Notes: a model not told the origin generated them from the sequence alone. Positions 12,200-24,496 are shown, counted from the first letter of the stretch. The stretch is DNA of 41,702 nt from Emmonsiellopsis sp. PD_33 (GCA_032988165.1 JANTQF010000315.1:1-41702); one strand, 5' to 3'. A program made the numbers and translations.

Positions 12200-12692
12200 T
12201 TATTCGACTGTACTAGTTACTGACCATTCCACCACTATGCCACAGTACTTCAATAGCTCTTTCAAGTCTTGCCAGCTCTCTGCCAATATGGCTGCTTGCT
12301 GGAAGACTTTGTTCCAGTCTTCTGCTTCAATGCTTGACTCCATCAACCCTTGCTCCATAGTGTCTATTATAATCATGGGAATCTTTCCTAACTTCATATC
12401 ATCTCAGGTCTTGAACCATTTGGGTGGCTCAGCTTCATTCTCCCAAGTCAGGTTGATTTACTCAGCTTTGATTACATGGCTGCAAATCTGGGCATTTCAA
12501 TGGAAAATCCTGTCAGCTATGTGGTTGATCCGCATTTGTTCCCCCTTTTCCTCATTTGTTTGCTTGGCCAGTTCCGTGGTCATGTGCCGGCTCGGAACTT
12601 CGATGACGAAATATCTTATGCGGAGAGGTATGATATCCCTATACTTTGAGTTTCATCTTTTGAATTTCCAGGGTTCTGCCAACTCCCCCTCA
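12200..12692 (-). pseudogene. Decayed ORF of unknown family
   Basis: One minus-strand frame reads as protein-like from the end of the neighbouring gene to a final stop at 12200. It is interrupted by only four stops: TGA at 12655-12653, TGA at 12499-12497, TAA at 12460-12458 and TGA at 12406-12404. The last 65 codons are open and rich in acidic and hydrophobic residues (for example WNKVFQQAAILAESWQDLKE), unlike random sequence. Each stop is one C-to-T change from CGA or CAA, which fits repeat-induced point mutation, but that is weak evidence because it holds for any such stop. I do not recognise the family. It could be an old transposon protein or a dead gene. Confidence 0.35.
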
Positions 12693-14501
12693 TCACGGAG
12701 ACTGGGGACTGGCAGTTGAACTGTTTGGTTGATCAGCTGTAAACTTGTCTTCATTTAAAGACTGTCCTTGCCTGTGTTGCCCGTGGTCATCGAGGACAAT
12801 TTGAGAAGCCCGAATTTCTTCAGGCAACAAGAAGCCGGCTTTGTATGTAGCTCTATGTGCAAATCGTAGCCTTGGCTCGTCATCGCTGTCAATCAGCTTG
12901 GGCCTCAGAGCCGCCTGATAGTTCTGAAATACTACGGCACGAGCGGTGGAATCTGTGAGATTTCCAAGACATAGGACTGAGCCTGTGAACCCTTCTGCAG
13001 TGTCCATTTCGTGGGCAGTTCTCCATAGAAGTGATGCAGTCCTAGCTCCGCGACCCCAGAAATACTCAGCCCCCTGAATGACAGCTGGGTAAGTACTAGT
13101 AGCCCTATGAAGCCCTGTTGCGTCTGGTTGGCGCGAAACCTCGGCGGTGCCATTACACCGGTAGACGAAGATAGGGTCCCCCTCTAAAACGCGAGCATAC
13201 GAGCCCCAACCTACAATCGAGGGGCAATTTGAAAGCTGGGTCATGCGGGGAGGTTCTGGTGACATAATAAGGGAAAGATCGTGTCGATATCCAGCGGGGT
13301 ATGGAAGGTATCGAGAAGGGTTTGAGTCGTAAGTTTTGGTGATGGTACCGACCTTGAAAATCTCGTCAGCTGTTAAATAGTACTTTCATTCCACTGCAAA
13401 ACGGCGGTTAATTAACTACCTTTAGATCCGTACCTGCCAACCACACTTCTGCGCCAACTGAGGTATTTCCCACACTCGCACGTTTTTCGACTGTAGCGGG
13501 CACGGTGGACGAAGACTTACCTGGTCGAAGTTTTTGGAAAGCTGAGCGAATGTTCATGTACCAGTGCTCACACCATGAGGCAATAGCGGTAGATATTGAC
13601 GGGTGTTCAATGCACTTGACGAACTGATCCATGGATGAGTAACGGTCGTTATGACATCATCACCGTTAGGCATACGCAGACGAAGTCCTAGACAAGCAGA
13701 TGTCCGCAACGCGTTAGGGTGTTCGGAAATAGCCAATCCGGAAGCAGTAGTCGCGCTTGACAAATGACATTGTGAAATATCATAGCCCACCCGCAATCCT
13801 CCCAGCTCGCCGATAACCTTGGTACTCCAAGCCTCTTTCATGGCGTCGAAGGTACGGAAAAGAACTACAGCATATCCTGTCATAAGTATACGGATGCCGA
13901 TAGAGTCGGGAAAGAATTTGCGTATGATCTCGACATCATCTGGCCTCAAAAATCGACGACAGTTGATACGGCGAGTTATTGGACTTTCATAGAATGGGGT
14001 GGTGACGGAAGGCGGTTGGATTTCAAAGTAGGGTAGAACGTGAATCTCCCGGCCGGCTGCGTGTGTATCAGGTAAATTCGAATCATCAGAGTCTGGAACA
14101 AGCCAAATGACATCCCCATGACTCTCATAAACGAAAACAGATTCACATCTTGCTAATGATCGATGCAATGTTCGAACAATTTGTTCCTGGCCAGGCGCTA
14201 TGGATGAAGCAGACTGGACACGTACACTCTCTGTGGATTCATTCGGGACTGAGGAAACAGCTAGTATCATGAGTGTCAAGATTTGCCCACGAAGCTTTAT
14301 GGATATAATGCCCGAAAATAACTTACGGTCAACGAGGCGTATTGTCGGCAGACTTGAGTCTGTGTTTATGTCTGTATCCTGGTCGACGGCATCGGTATTT
14401 TGCCAAGAATAGCTGAAAGTAGTCGGACTGAGCCGAGGGCGCTTAAGATCAGTAGAAGACCGTCCATCGCCTGATGGTCTTCTTCGTAAAAGCGGGGGCA
14501 T
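12693..14501 (-). CDS. Conserved fungal protein, trypsin-like-fold candidate, with a frame break
   Basis: Exons, in transcript order: 14501-14327, 14260-13420, 13352-12693. The frame changes once inside exon 2, between CAT at 13637-13635 and ATG at 13632-13630, where one base seems to be missing. On both sides the protein looks like a conserved ascomycete family: GIRILMTGYAVVLFRTFDAM and LRMPNGDDVITTVTH before it, CEHWYMNIRSAFQKLR, AEVWLAGTDLK, GYRHDLSL and GFTGSVLCLG after it. The order His (TVTH), Asp (RHDLSL), G-x-S/T-G (GFTGS) resembles a chymotrypsin-type triad, with Thr where Ser would be expected. That functional reading is inference. The start at 14501 is the first ATG. No normal intron can explain the shift, as only about 11 bases separate the two good frames. 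It is therefore either a pseudogene or a sequence error. Confidence 0.6.
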
Positions 14502-15872
14502 TCTGATGAAGAAAACGCAAACCACTGGTTGCTGATGTCACTTTATCACTTCACTCCGCGAATAACCACTGGCATTTATCAATTCACTACCCAGCAAGGA
14601 TTTTGAAACTGAGCATATAGGGAAAATCGCGGGACGTGAAACGGCCTAGTACCAATCGTTTTCATCAAATACTATTCATGAGGTTGGTTGATGGTTCGTT
14701 TCCACGCGTTCCGGGCGTTTAATTTGGTCGCGGCTAAACCCAATCTTAAGCGCAATGAGCGGCGCCTAAACGGTCCAAAGTTCGGTAAGGTTTAGTGGGT
14801 CCCGCTAGCGTCTACCAGAGAAGGCACACCCCCTTAACCTTCTTTTGTCATCAGATTCTTTATCCCCTGATCGTAAGGGTTGACCACAAAAATAGAAAGC
14901 TTCAACAACGACCAATGCTTGCTCTAAAAGCTGCACGGCAGAAACATAACACCTGGTGTTTCAGACAATGGGCTTCCCGGCCCCCCAAATCAGGAATTTC
15001 ATCCAAAGCCTCGACTATGCGGCAAATCCGGTTTTTGGCCTGCATAACCATGGCAAGACAAAACGATCACCAACTCTGCTCTAGCTCGCAGTGGGAGGGG
15101 AAATAGCAGGTATATATCAATCAGTTTGGCTTTCTGCATCTTTGTTCTCTCTTCCTTTAGTTATTGTCTCTGCTGCCTCCACCAGTTCCCTTTCTGTGTT
15201 TCCGAAACGTTACAATAATGGATATTGTATCACAACCTGCCAATACTGTCACCGTTAATTCTTTCTCAGGATAAATCTGTGACACAGTTTGATCAAAGAC
15301 TCTAGGCTTTCTTTTTTGTTTAGTGTGTGTGTATGCCCAGCTGCTCTACAGTCACATGTCTAGAAACATAATGTCTGCGTTCTTCTAAAAATTGTCCTCT
15401 CCCTGCTTCATATTATGCCGTTACTCCTCCGCCATCCTCTACAGCTCTTTCCTTTAGGCAGCTATTTCTACTCCGTGCTACAGGATTGATTAGGATGGCA
15501 GCATCAACAGAGGGGTACCAGCTACTAAGAAAGAAGACCCCCCTTTTGCACTCTGAAAACGGCTCGCGCATTCCTCGCCTACTCCCTAAACAAATCGCCA
15601 GTCTTTGAAAAACAAGCACAGCAAATCTATCCTATATATTGAAACTATTCCGCCAACTATCAATATCCTTTAACCTTCCTATGCCTACGCCCCTTCCGCA
15701 ATTACCACCGAATATTGTCACCCGAAAACCTACCCACCCTCCACCATTTAGCTGGATGTTTCATATTACCACCACATCTTTATCCACCGTTAAGCCTACA
15801 AAAGTAACAATCCTATCCAACTCCACTGGCTCCTCCACACCTCCCATCCCGCGCCAAAGCCACCTCTACCAA
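14502..15872. other. Long divergent upstream region
   Basis: Separates the minus-strand protease-like gene from the plus-strand Cys-rich gene. A TATA-like gtatatat at 15110-15117 is followed by a pyrimidine-rich stretch and an ATG at 15218 that opens a frame of only 18 codons. The frame of the downstream Cys-rich gene is open back to an ATG at 15681, but that part is Pro/Thr-rich and does not look conserved. No other gene is supported. Confidence 0.4.
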
Positions 15873-16349
15873 ATGTGCCGCTGGGCCCAAGCCCTCTACG
15901 CCTGCGGCCACCTCTCCCCGCCCGTCCGTGTCGAGGAATCCATTTGCCCCAATTTCCCGACCTGCTGCTACGAGAAACCGGGCAATCCAGAGAAGACAAC
16001 CGACCATATCAAAGTATCTTATCGATGCCGCATGTGCGAGCCGTTTACTGGGCACAGTATAGCCGGGATGAAAGCTGCGGAGGCTGCTTCGGATATGGAT
16101 ACCGATGGAAAGGGAGAAAGTGGGGGGGAGGGAGATGATAATGACGGGAACTGTTCGGCTGGTGGAGAGGAGGAAGATGATTTTGAACCGGAGGATAGGG
16201 ACGATGTCGGTAGCGGGGCGGAAACGGACAGCGGTGCTAGTAGTGCCGGTTCGGATTCGGATTTTGACGATGATTATGGTGGTATCGATGATAACGGCGG
16301 CTGGGGGGTGGATGAGGGTAATAAGATGACGGGGATTAGGTTGGATTAA
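15873..16349 (+). CDS. Small Cys-rich protein with acidic tail
   Basis: Predicted 158 residues if it starts at the ATG at 15873; an in-frame ATG at 15681 would add 64 residues. The N-terminal half carries C and H in a pattern that could bind zinc: MCRW, YACGH, ICPNFPTCC, YRCRMC. Many small fungal proteins of unknown role start with MC followed by a CGH motif, and I chose 15873 for that reason. The C-terminal half is almost entirely Asp, Glu, Gly and Ser, so it is probably disordered. No intron is needed. A zinc-binding role is inference from the cysteine spacing only. Confidence 0.55.
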   Translation: MCRWAQALYACGHLSPPVRVEESICPNFPTCCYEKPGNPEKTTDHIKVSYRCRMCEPFTGHSIAGMKAAEAASDMDTDGKGESGGEGDDNDGNCSAGGEEEDDFEPEDRDDVGSGAETDSGASSAGSDSDFDDDYGGIDDNGGWGVDEGNKMTGIRLD

Positions 16350-16871
16350 TCATCAATATGGCGGTTATTGAGTGCTTTTCTTTTTGCTTGATTCTGCTAT
16401 TCTATTTCTATTCATGGCGCTTGGGGGGTTTTGTAAAAGGGAGTGCATTGGGCATACATGGGAAAATACGGTGTTGATTAGGCTTTTTGGTTACTTTGTT
16501 GGTTGGATGTGTGGATTCTCTTGTGTATGGGAGTCTTCAAAAGGGTGATCTTTACTTTCATTATATTGGACGATGTCATTCTATCCAAATGATCATTCGC
16601 AATGTTTGAAAATCTCTTGCCGGTCGGTCTAATAATATATATCTAATTTGTAAATCCTTCTTCCAATACAGAAATAAGTACATTTATATGAAGAATGTTA
16701 AATTCGAAAAAAAAATATATCGTGATGCAAATCAATGCTATACACGCCAGAAGCACTACATTCTATCATAAGTCTATCTATCATACACGCCTAGAGAGCA
16801 TGGGGCGGCGGGCTTTCCGCCTGCTCAGCCATGCCAGAACATGTGGGCTATCAAAGAATCAAATGCCAGCC
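16350..16871. other. Intergenic region between convergent gene ends
   Basis: AT-rich 3' flanks of the Cys-rich gene and the transcription-factor gene, with likely polyadenylation regions around 16620-16720. No gene or repeat is seen. Confidence 0.5.
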
Positions 16872-19213
16872 TTAAGGCCTTGGTTCAGGGGGACATTCAG
16901 TGGCTTTGGCAACCGCACATTTCGCTAGACGGCTCAGTTCTGCCACGAAGTCGTCAAGGTTCTTTATATGCATCAATTCGTTCACAGTGAGCCGGGATAT
17001 AGGCAAGGCCCGTACCAGGGCAGGGACCTTGCTCAGTAATTCGAGATCTTCGGTTGCTCGGCAATCAAGAGGGTTGAGAAGCAGATTGCAGAACAATGTG
17101 AGAACGGCCGACATTGGGTAGAAAACGATGACCCTTGGAGCAAGCTTGGATTAGTCGAAGCCTGCTAGTATGAGGACGGAAGGAAGGAGAAGGAAGTAGA
17201 GTACACGTACCAGAAGCTATCGTCTGGAAGCACACAATGCGCCGTGTGCAAATATGCTAGCGATGATCGACTTGACTCCACTGATAGAGCAAGGCTCGAG
17301 CTGACGCCCTCCATCACCCCGTTCTGATGACTGGACCATGCCACACATCGCCCGCTTGCCTGATGTATAATAGCCATGCAGTGGTGATATTCTAATCGTA
17401 GCATGACAGTACACATATCCATATCCTTATCAGGAACCGAGGCGTCTTTCGAAAAGGAAAGAGTCGGTCGACATCCCAGTGGCACAGATAGCCTCCATGT
17501 CTCCAGGTCATTATCGAGCTCGCGGATAGACCTGAGGAGCTCTGCATCCGATTTTTTCAGTGCTTGTACAGAATATAACATGCTATATGCCTTCGATTTG
17601 AGCCTACTGAGTCGAAGGTCGCCCAGTATAGGCACATCGATAACGGCTCCACTTGAGACGTACTTTCTACTGCCCAATTCCAGATGTCTACCATAATCAG
17701 GAGGAAGGTCGAGATCGCAGTGCTCATCGCCGATAGCAGGAGGCTGTCCAGACCTAAGGGAAAGCTCTTTATCAAGCGCGTAGCAAATCCAGAATAGGTT
17801 TCTGAGCTGAATATCAGTCCGCTGCTGGAACTGGGGGTCCGAGGTGCCCAGCTGGGAGATATATTCAGGTCTTCGAATGTGGGCACCCATCATGAAAATT
17901 AATCTTGATGCCAAGCCGGTCATGAAAACCGCAAGCTGGATTTTACCCGAGAGTAGGTTAAAAACTAGCTATGGACGCCATTAGATTAGTCAAATATCCT
18001 GAAAGATACTCCCAATGTTCCCATCTTTGTTGGCTAAGGGGAACCGAGAAACTAAACGTCCACTTACTAGCATGATAGATGTTTGGAGTCCATCTAGGGT
18101 TACTTCAGGGGCCATTCGATGTAACAAAGAATGTGCTTTCCAAGCGTATGCTTCGCTCTCCACGGCCGTGCCAGCTTCTGTCTCGTGAAAGTTGAAGAGG
18201 CCCGCTACAGCCATGAACGAGCAGATACAAGCCTTCGCACTGTTTGTCCCATGCTGATAGTTCGAGGATGGCTGATAGGCGAGGCGCACCGTGTCTTCGA
18301 ACAGAACAGGGTCTATAAATGGAAATGCGAGGCGAATCGGGGCGCGACTGAATGCAGAAATGTACTCTCTGAGAAGCCTGATATCCGGGAGACCTGTTGT
18401 ATCCGAGATGGAGGTATTGTCCCTAAAATCTGCACCCAGGTATTGAGGTGGGTGGTTCTGCCATGGAAGACCAAGAAAAGGACAGAGTCTGTCCGAATTA
18501 ATTCGCTGGCCTGTTCGGGATTCTACCCATTGTATGCCCTCAGGTGAAAATAATGGCACGCCGTTGCAAGAACTGATGTCCCCGAGACGTAAACCAGCGA
18601 AATGTAATTTCCGAAAATGAGGCCGCACAGCTTGAGGATACGGCGCTGTATTCGAAGCATTTGGGATATCTAGGGTAGCTACTGTGGAGAAACGAGAGCC
18701 CCCGTTAACTATATTAAGTATGTCAGTTTTGTCGCGGTCAGTGAAAAGGAGCGGTTTCGTTATATTACAATGCTGACGGTCCTCAAGCTTCTCCGCCAAA
18801 ATCTTTTCTATGCGCTCAAGTCGCTCACTACGGCGAAAGAGGGATTAGCATAACCTGCGGTCAACAGCGGAATATAAAAACTGAGCTACGGATCGTGGGC
18901 CAACGTACGCCAGGGGCTTCTGGTCTTTCTTCCTACGAGATCTTCGCGTGGTTCTTGTGAACGTGCAAGGGGCTTCATGGTGACGGCACCAATCGCACTG
19001 CGGAACAGAAGCGTCACATTTAATCTAGACATATTTGAAGGTTAGTTCCTGAAACCTAGGCCATACCCTGAAAATTGGAAGACCGACTTTTCTCTTGTAG
19101 CAAGAATCGCATGCCGTCCGAGTGCGTGGCTTTGAAGACACACCTTCGCGGGCCTCGCTCCCCGATCTCGATGTCACCGTCGATACTGACATGTCCGAAT
19201 AATGATCTATCAT
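16872..19213 (-). CDS. Zn(II)2Cys6 transcription factor with fungal-specific MHR domain
   Basis: Nuclear DNA-binding regulator. Exons, in transcript order: 19213-19088, 19024-18890, 18823-18068, 17968-17211, 17133-16872; 678 residues. The zinc cluster is split by intron 1: ACDSCYKRK in exon 1, then IKCD, PQCDWC and APCTF in exon 2, giving the six cysteines in the right spacing, followed by a basic linker. A short SERLERIEKIL-like coiled coil region is next. The fungal-specific regulatory domain (Fungal_trans) spans roughly 200-550, with RLAFPFIDP, RNLFWICYALDKELSLRSGQPPA and LDLPPDY. The donor of intron 1 is GTCGGT and the acceptor of intron 2 is the weaker GAG at 18824, so exons 1-3 are the least certain. 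It diverges from the AtrB-like pump, which it may control. Confidence 0.87.
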
Positions 19214-19999
19214 TGAGCCAGATCTACTAAATATAGTCCGCTATATTGGGTCGCTTGGCGTTGAATCGGGTCTCGGGCGCCGAGCCATCTGGGAGAAGGG
19301 ATGAACAGGCGGGGTTTATTGGCACGGCTTCCGCTATGAAGAATCAATCTAGCATACAATGACTTGCTCGGGGGTCTGCGGCGGAAATCCTTTCATGCCT
19401 CTGATGTGATGTCGTCGGCGGGGCGGAGGGCGGAGGAAAGAAAAGCTGGCTTCCCGCTTAGTCAGCGGAAGTAAAGTGGCGCCGAGGCCGGATCCAACGA
19501 CATCGATGGATATCTCGAGATTTTTTTCTCTGGTTCCAAGGCTGGAGGGTCCGGAAACTTGATGACAGTCAAAGCTTGTTATTAGCAATCACCCAGATGC
19601 CAATGTTATCCTCTTCATGATTGGCCAGTACACGCGAGGGGCCCCTTTTGATCCCCCTAAAAAAGTATATTGAGGCGTCCAGACAACAGGCCTCTTCGCC
19701 ATCACCAGCAGGAAGTGGATCCCTATGATGGACAAGATGGAAACAAATCTTCAGAATGTGCTCCACTGGGTGACCAAACTTTTATTTTCCCTTGCCGATT
19801 GAGTCAGCGGTCCGTCGGAGCTCTGTTATCTCCGCGATGTTATCGAGGAGTGGATCTTTGAGGAGAAGAGAATAAGCTTCTTCACATGCGCCATGGATGA
19901 TAAATAGTAGGGTGTTGCGCCCTTCCGGGCTGAAAATGTTCCCAAGGCGATATTGCTGTCTCTCCTGGGCGTCAAGGTGATTCCTCTTCCCCGCCCGCC
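19214..19999. promoter_or_regulatory. Shared divergent promoter of regulator and ABC pump
   Basis: 786 nt lie between the two divergent start codons. CGG/CCG triplets, the half-site of Zn2Cys6 proteins, are frequent: GCGGCGG near 19380, TCGGCGGGGCGG near 19413, CCGGA near 19489 and 19550. An everted pair CCG-T-CGG at 19812-19818 lies about 180 nt before the pump ATG. An inverted CCAAT box (ATTGG) is at about 19619. Binding is not shown by sequence alone. Confidence 0.4.
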
Positions 20000-22900
20000 A
20001 TGTCGAAAGCGCCCGACGAGACCGCCAGCACGTCCACGATCGCCTGCTCAGAGACGCCAAAGGCGCGAGGAACTTCAACCCCGCCAGATGGATTCAGCAA
20101 GGCGGAGGACTGGCCCTTGATTTCGACCGTGAGGGAACAACATGAACGTGATATCTCGTCAGGGCTGGGAGCGCGCGAGCTTGGTGTAACATGGCAGAAT
20201 CTAACCGTGGAAGCCATCAGCGCCGATGCTGCCATCAACGAAAACGCCCTTTCTCAATTCAACATCCCCAAGCTGGCCGGGGAAGCCCGCCACAAGCCGC
20301 CGTTGAAAACCATTTTAAAAGACAGCCATGGCTGCGTCAAGCCTGGGGAGATGCTTCTCGTTTTGGGACGTCCGGGTTCTGGATGTACCACTCTGCTTAG
20401 GATGCTGTCTAACAAACGAACGGGCTATGCTTCTGTCAGCGGCGACGTCCGGTTCGGATCTTTGGGCCCCGCAGAAGCAGAGCAGTATCGAGGCCAAATC
20501 GTCATGAATACCGAAGACGAGCTATTTTTTCCAACCTTGACTGTCGACCAAACCATGGACTTCGCTACGCGCCTCAAGATCCCATCAAAGCTACCAAACA
20601 GCGTAAATTCGCCTGAGGAATATAGCCGACAGGTAAAACAATTTCTGTTGGAATCCATGGGCATCGAACACACGAGTGGCACGAAGGTCGGCAACGAATT
20701 CGTTCGCGGCGTTTCAGGAGGAGAAAGGAAGCGAGTTTCCATCATCGAATGTCTCGCGACAAATGGCTCTGTGTTTTGCTGGGACAACAGTACTAGGGGT
20801 TTAGATGCCAGCACGGCCCTAGAGTGGACAAAGGCAATCCGTGCGATGACCGATATTCTTGGGCTGTCTTCGATTGTTACATTGTACCAGGCCGGGAACG
20901 GTATCTATGACTTGTTCGACAAGGTCTTGGTTCTCGATGAAGGAAAGGAGATTTATTACGGTCCAATGACCGAGGCACGACCGTTTATGGAGGATTTGGG
21001 TTTCGTCTGTAATGGAGGTGAAAATGTTGGGGATTTCCTTACCGGCGTGACTGTTCCCACCGAGCGGAAAATTCGTCCAGGGTGTGAGCACACATTTCCC
21101 AGGAATGCGGATGCTGTCTTGTCTCACTACGAACAATCACCAATTCGCGCTCAAATGCTGCTGGAGTACGATTATCCGACATTAGAACCCACTAAAGCAC
21201 AAACGGAAGCATTTAAGGAAGCTGTTGCCACTGGAAAACACCCACACCTCCCTTCGAAAAGCGTCTACACCACGAGTTTTCCGAGTCAAGTTCTCGCCTG
21301 CATCATCCGGCAATACCAAATCATCTGGGGCGACAAACCGACTTTTTTCGTAAAGCTGGTCGTCACCCTCTTTCAGGCGCTCATTGCTGGGTCCCTTTTC
21401 TACGATGCGCCGGGAAATTCGGCTGGGCTGTTCATCAAGGCTGGCGCACTGTTCTTTTCTCTTCTTCACAACAGTCTTATGGCTATGTCTGAAGTTACTG
21501 ACTCGTTCAGTGGACGTCCCGTTCTAATCAAGCACAAATCCTTCGCTCTTTTCCATCCCGCGGCATTCTGCATCGCACAGATTGTCGCAGACATTCCCGT
21601 TATCCTACTTAATATCACCGTTTTCGGTATCGTGATATACTTTATGGTTGGACTCACTGCCTCCGCTTCGGCGTTCTTTACATACTGGATCTTGCTGTTT
21701 GTGACTACAATGGTTAGTTGTGGGATATTTCTATTCCTATTCCAGTCTATCTAGCCCTCCTTGCTAACCTTGCAATAGTGTATGACCGCCTTGTTCCGAG
21801 CAATTGGTGCTGCTTTTAAAACCTTTGACGGCGCGTCAAAGGTTTCGGGTTTCCTTGTCAGCGCATTGATCATGTATACCGGTTACTTGATCCAGAAACC
21901 CTATATGCATCCGTGGTTTGTCTGGATATACTGGATTAACCCGCTCGCGTACGGGTTCCATTCGCTTTTAGCCAACGAGTTTCACGGAAAATCTATTCCA
22001 TGCGCAGGATACAACCTCGTTCCCTTTGGTCCAGGCTACACTGATCCCGCCCACCAGTCGTGTGCTGGTGTTGGTGGTGCAATCCAGGGCGAGACATCAC
22101 TGACTGGGGATCAGTATCTGGCGTCTCTCTCGTACAGCCATGAACATGTTTGGCGTAATTTCGGAATTATATGGGCCTGGTGGGTGCTTTTCGTCTCCAT
22201 TACAATTTTTGCGACAACACGATGGCAGTCAGCAGACGAGAGCGGTCGTACGCTTCTTATTCCGCGGGAAAATTCAAAGAAGAGTCAAATGGCCCTAGCT
22301 ACCGATGTTGAATCTCAGGCAAAGGAAAAGGGGGTCTCCAATTCCAGCTCCGTTGATATTTCTGACAGAGACACCGAGAATACTGGAGACCTCGATGCGC
22401 AGTTGGTGAAGAACACTTCTGTCTTCACCTGGAAGAACCTGACCTACACGGTAAAGACCCCTGAAGGGGATCGTGTCCTTCTTGACAACGTACAAGGTTG
22501 GGTGAAGCCAGGCATGCTTGGAGCCCTTATGGGTTCTTCTGGTGCCGGAAAGACGACCTTGCTTGATGTTCTGGCTCAGCGCAAAACAGAAGGTACGATC
22601 AAAGGATCTATCATGGTGGATGGGCGCCCTCTCCCCGTCTCGTTCCAACGGTCTGCCGGATACTGCGAGCAGCTTGATGTCCATGAGCCATTTGCCACGG
22701 TCAGGGAAGCCCTCGAATTCTCTGCCCTTCTACGTCAGCCAAGAAATGTCCCGAAGGAGGAAAAGTTAAAGTATGTTGATACAATCATTGACCTCCTAGA
22801 GCTTCATGACCTTGCCGATACGCTTATCGGCCGAGTTGGTGCTGGATTGAGTGTTGAACAACGGAAGAGAGTTACAATTGGCGTGGAGCTTGTTTCGAAA

Positions 22901-24322
22901 CCAAGCATCCTAATCTTCTTGGACGAGCCCAGTTCAGGCCTTGATGGGCAATCTGCATTCAATACAGTTCGATTCCTGCGGAAACTTGCAGATGTCGGCC
23001 AAGCTGTGCTCGTCACCATCCATCAGCCATCGGCCCAGCTATTCTCGCAGTTCGATACTCTTTTGCTACTTGCAAAAGGAGGCAAGACCGTTTATTTCGG
23101 AGACATTGGCGAAAGCGGATCTACCGTAAAGGATTATTTTGGCCGTTATGGCGCTCACTGTCCACCGACCGCGAACCCGGCAGAGCACATGATCGATGTG
23201 GTGTCTGGCTCACTTTCGCAAGGCAAGGACTGGAACCAGGTGTGGCTAGAGTCCCCCGAATGTGAACGTGCCTCTAAGGAGCTGGACCGGATTATTGCAG
23301 AAGCCGCCGCTAAGCCCGCTGGGTACAAGGATGATGGGCGTGAGTTTGCCACGCCCTTGTGGGAGCAAACCAAACTCGTGACGAAGCGGATGAGCACTGC
23401 CCTGTATCGAAACCCCGATTATGTGAATAATAAATTTGCTCTGCATATTGGGTCGGCCTTGTTCAACGGTTTCTCGTTCTGGATGATTGGTGATTCGGTT
23501 GGAGACATGCAGCTTCGACTATTCACAGTCTTTAACTTCATCTTCGTTGCCCCTGGTGTCATCAACCAACTTCAACCACTTTTCATTGAACGGCGTGATA
23601 TCTATGATACCCGTGAGAAGAAATCAAAGATGTACTCCTGGAAAGCATTCGTTACCGCCCTCATTGTCTCCGAATTCCCCTATCTTTGCATCTGCGCCGT
23701 TCTCTACTTTGTTTGCTGGTACTACACCGTCGGCTTCACCAGCGACTCGAACAAAGCCGGCGCAACCTTCTTTGTCATGTTGATGTACGAGTTCGTGTAC
23801 ACTGGAATCGGGCAGTTCGCGGCCGCCTACGCTCCCAACGCCACATTCGCATCCCTCGTCAACCCCTTGATTATCGGAACCCTCGTTTCATTCTGCGGAG
23901 TCCTGGTGCCCTACCAGCAGATCCAAACATTCTGGCGATACTGGATATACTGGTTGAACCCGTTCAACTATCTCATGGGCAGCATGTTAGTTTTCACCGT
24001 GTACGACACTGACGTCAAGTGTACGGATCGGGAGTTCGCCGTCTTCAACCCGCCCAACGGCACCACGTGCGGGGACTACCTGGCCAACTTCCTCAACGGA
24101 CCCGGTGCTTCGATGAACCTTGTGAACCCGGAGGCAGTCAGCAGTTGCCGTGTTTGCCAGTATAGCAAGGGCAAGGATTATCTGGCCACGCTCAACTTGA
24201 ACGAGTACTACTATGGTTGGCGGGATGCGGGTATCGTCGTCATCTTTGCTTTTAGCTCGTATGCGCTTGTGTACGGGCTTATGAAGTTGAGGACGAAGAT
24301 GTCGAAGAAGGCGGAGATGTAG
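20000..24322 (+). CDS. atrB: PDR-type ABC transporter (AtrB-like multidrug efflux pump)
   Basis: Plasma-membrane ABC-G pump that exports fungicides and plant or microbial toxins. Exons 20000-21712 and 21779-24322 join to 1418 residues, a normal full-size pump ordered NBD1-TMD1-NBD2-TMD2. NBD1 has the usual degenerate PDR Walker A, GRPGSGCTT (near 122, Cys for Lys), signature VSGGERKRVSI (near 238) and WDNSTRGLD. NBD2 has Walker A GSSGAGKTT (near 822), signature-like LSVEQRKRVTI, Walker B LIFLDEPSSGLD and the H-loop in VTIHQPSA. The sequence follows Aspergillus nidulans AtrB and Botrytis BcatrB closely from LGVTWQNLTV onward, as far as I recall them. The single intron splits TTM|CMTALFRAIGA. 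The start at 20000 is the first ATG. It is paired head-to-head with the Zn2Cys6 factor. Confidence 0.94.
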
Positions 24323-24496
24323 ATTGATCGTTGGTTTGCATTACGGGGGGTTAATTTTTCGGTTTTGACTCCTCCCTTTCACTGTAACTATTTACCCCTC
24401 CTTCTCATATATGTACATCTAGACTTGGGGACCATTAATATATAGAGCTATAGACATAGATAAACTAGAAAAGTAATCATCATATTATTCACACGG

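Noticed and set aside
12171..12719. A 182-residue plus-strand ORF
   Set aside because: It is hydrophobic shadow sequence opposite the decayed minus-strand frame and lacks any family feature.
13510..13525. An intron starting at the GTAAGT after KLRPG in the protease-like gene
   Set aside because: The frame stays open and plausible through to LAGTDLK, so the donor is not needed.
14795..15106. A 103-residue plus-strand ORF starting with GTG
   Set aside because: It has no ATG at its start, no domain and no conserved look, and lies in a promoter region.
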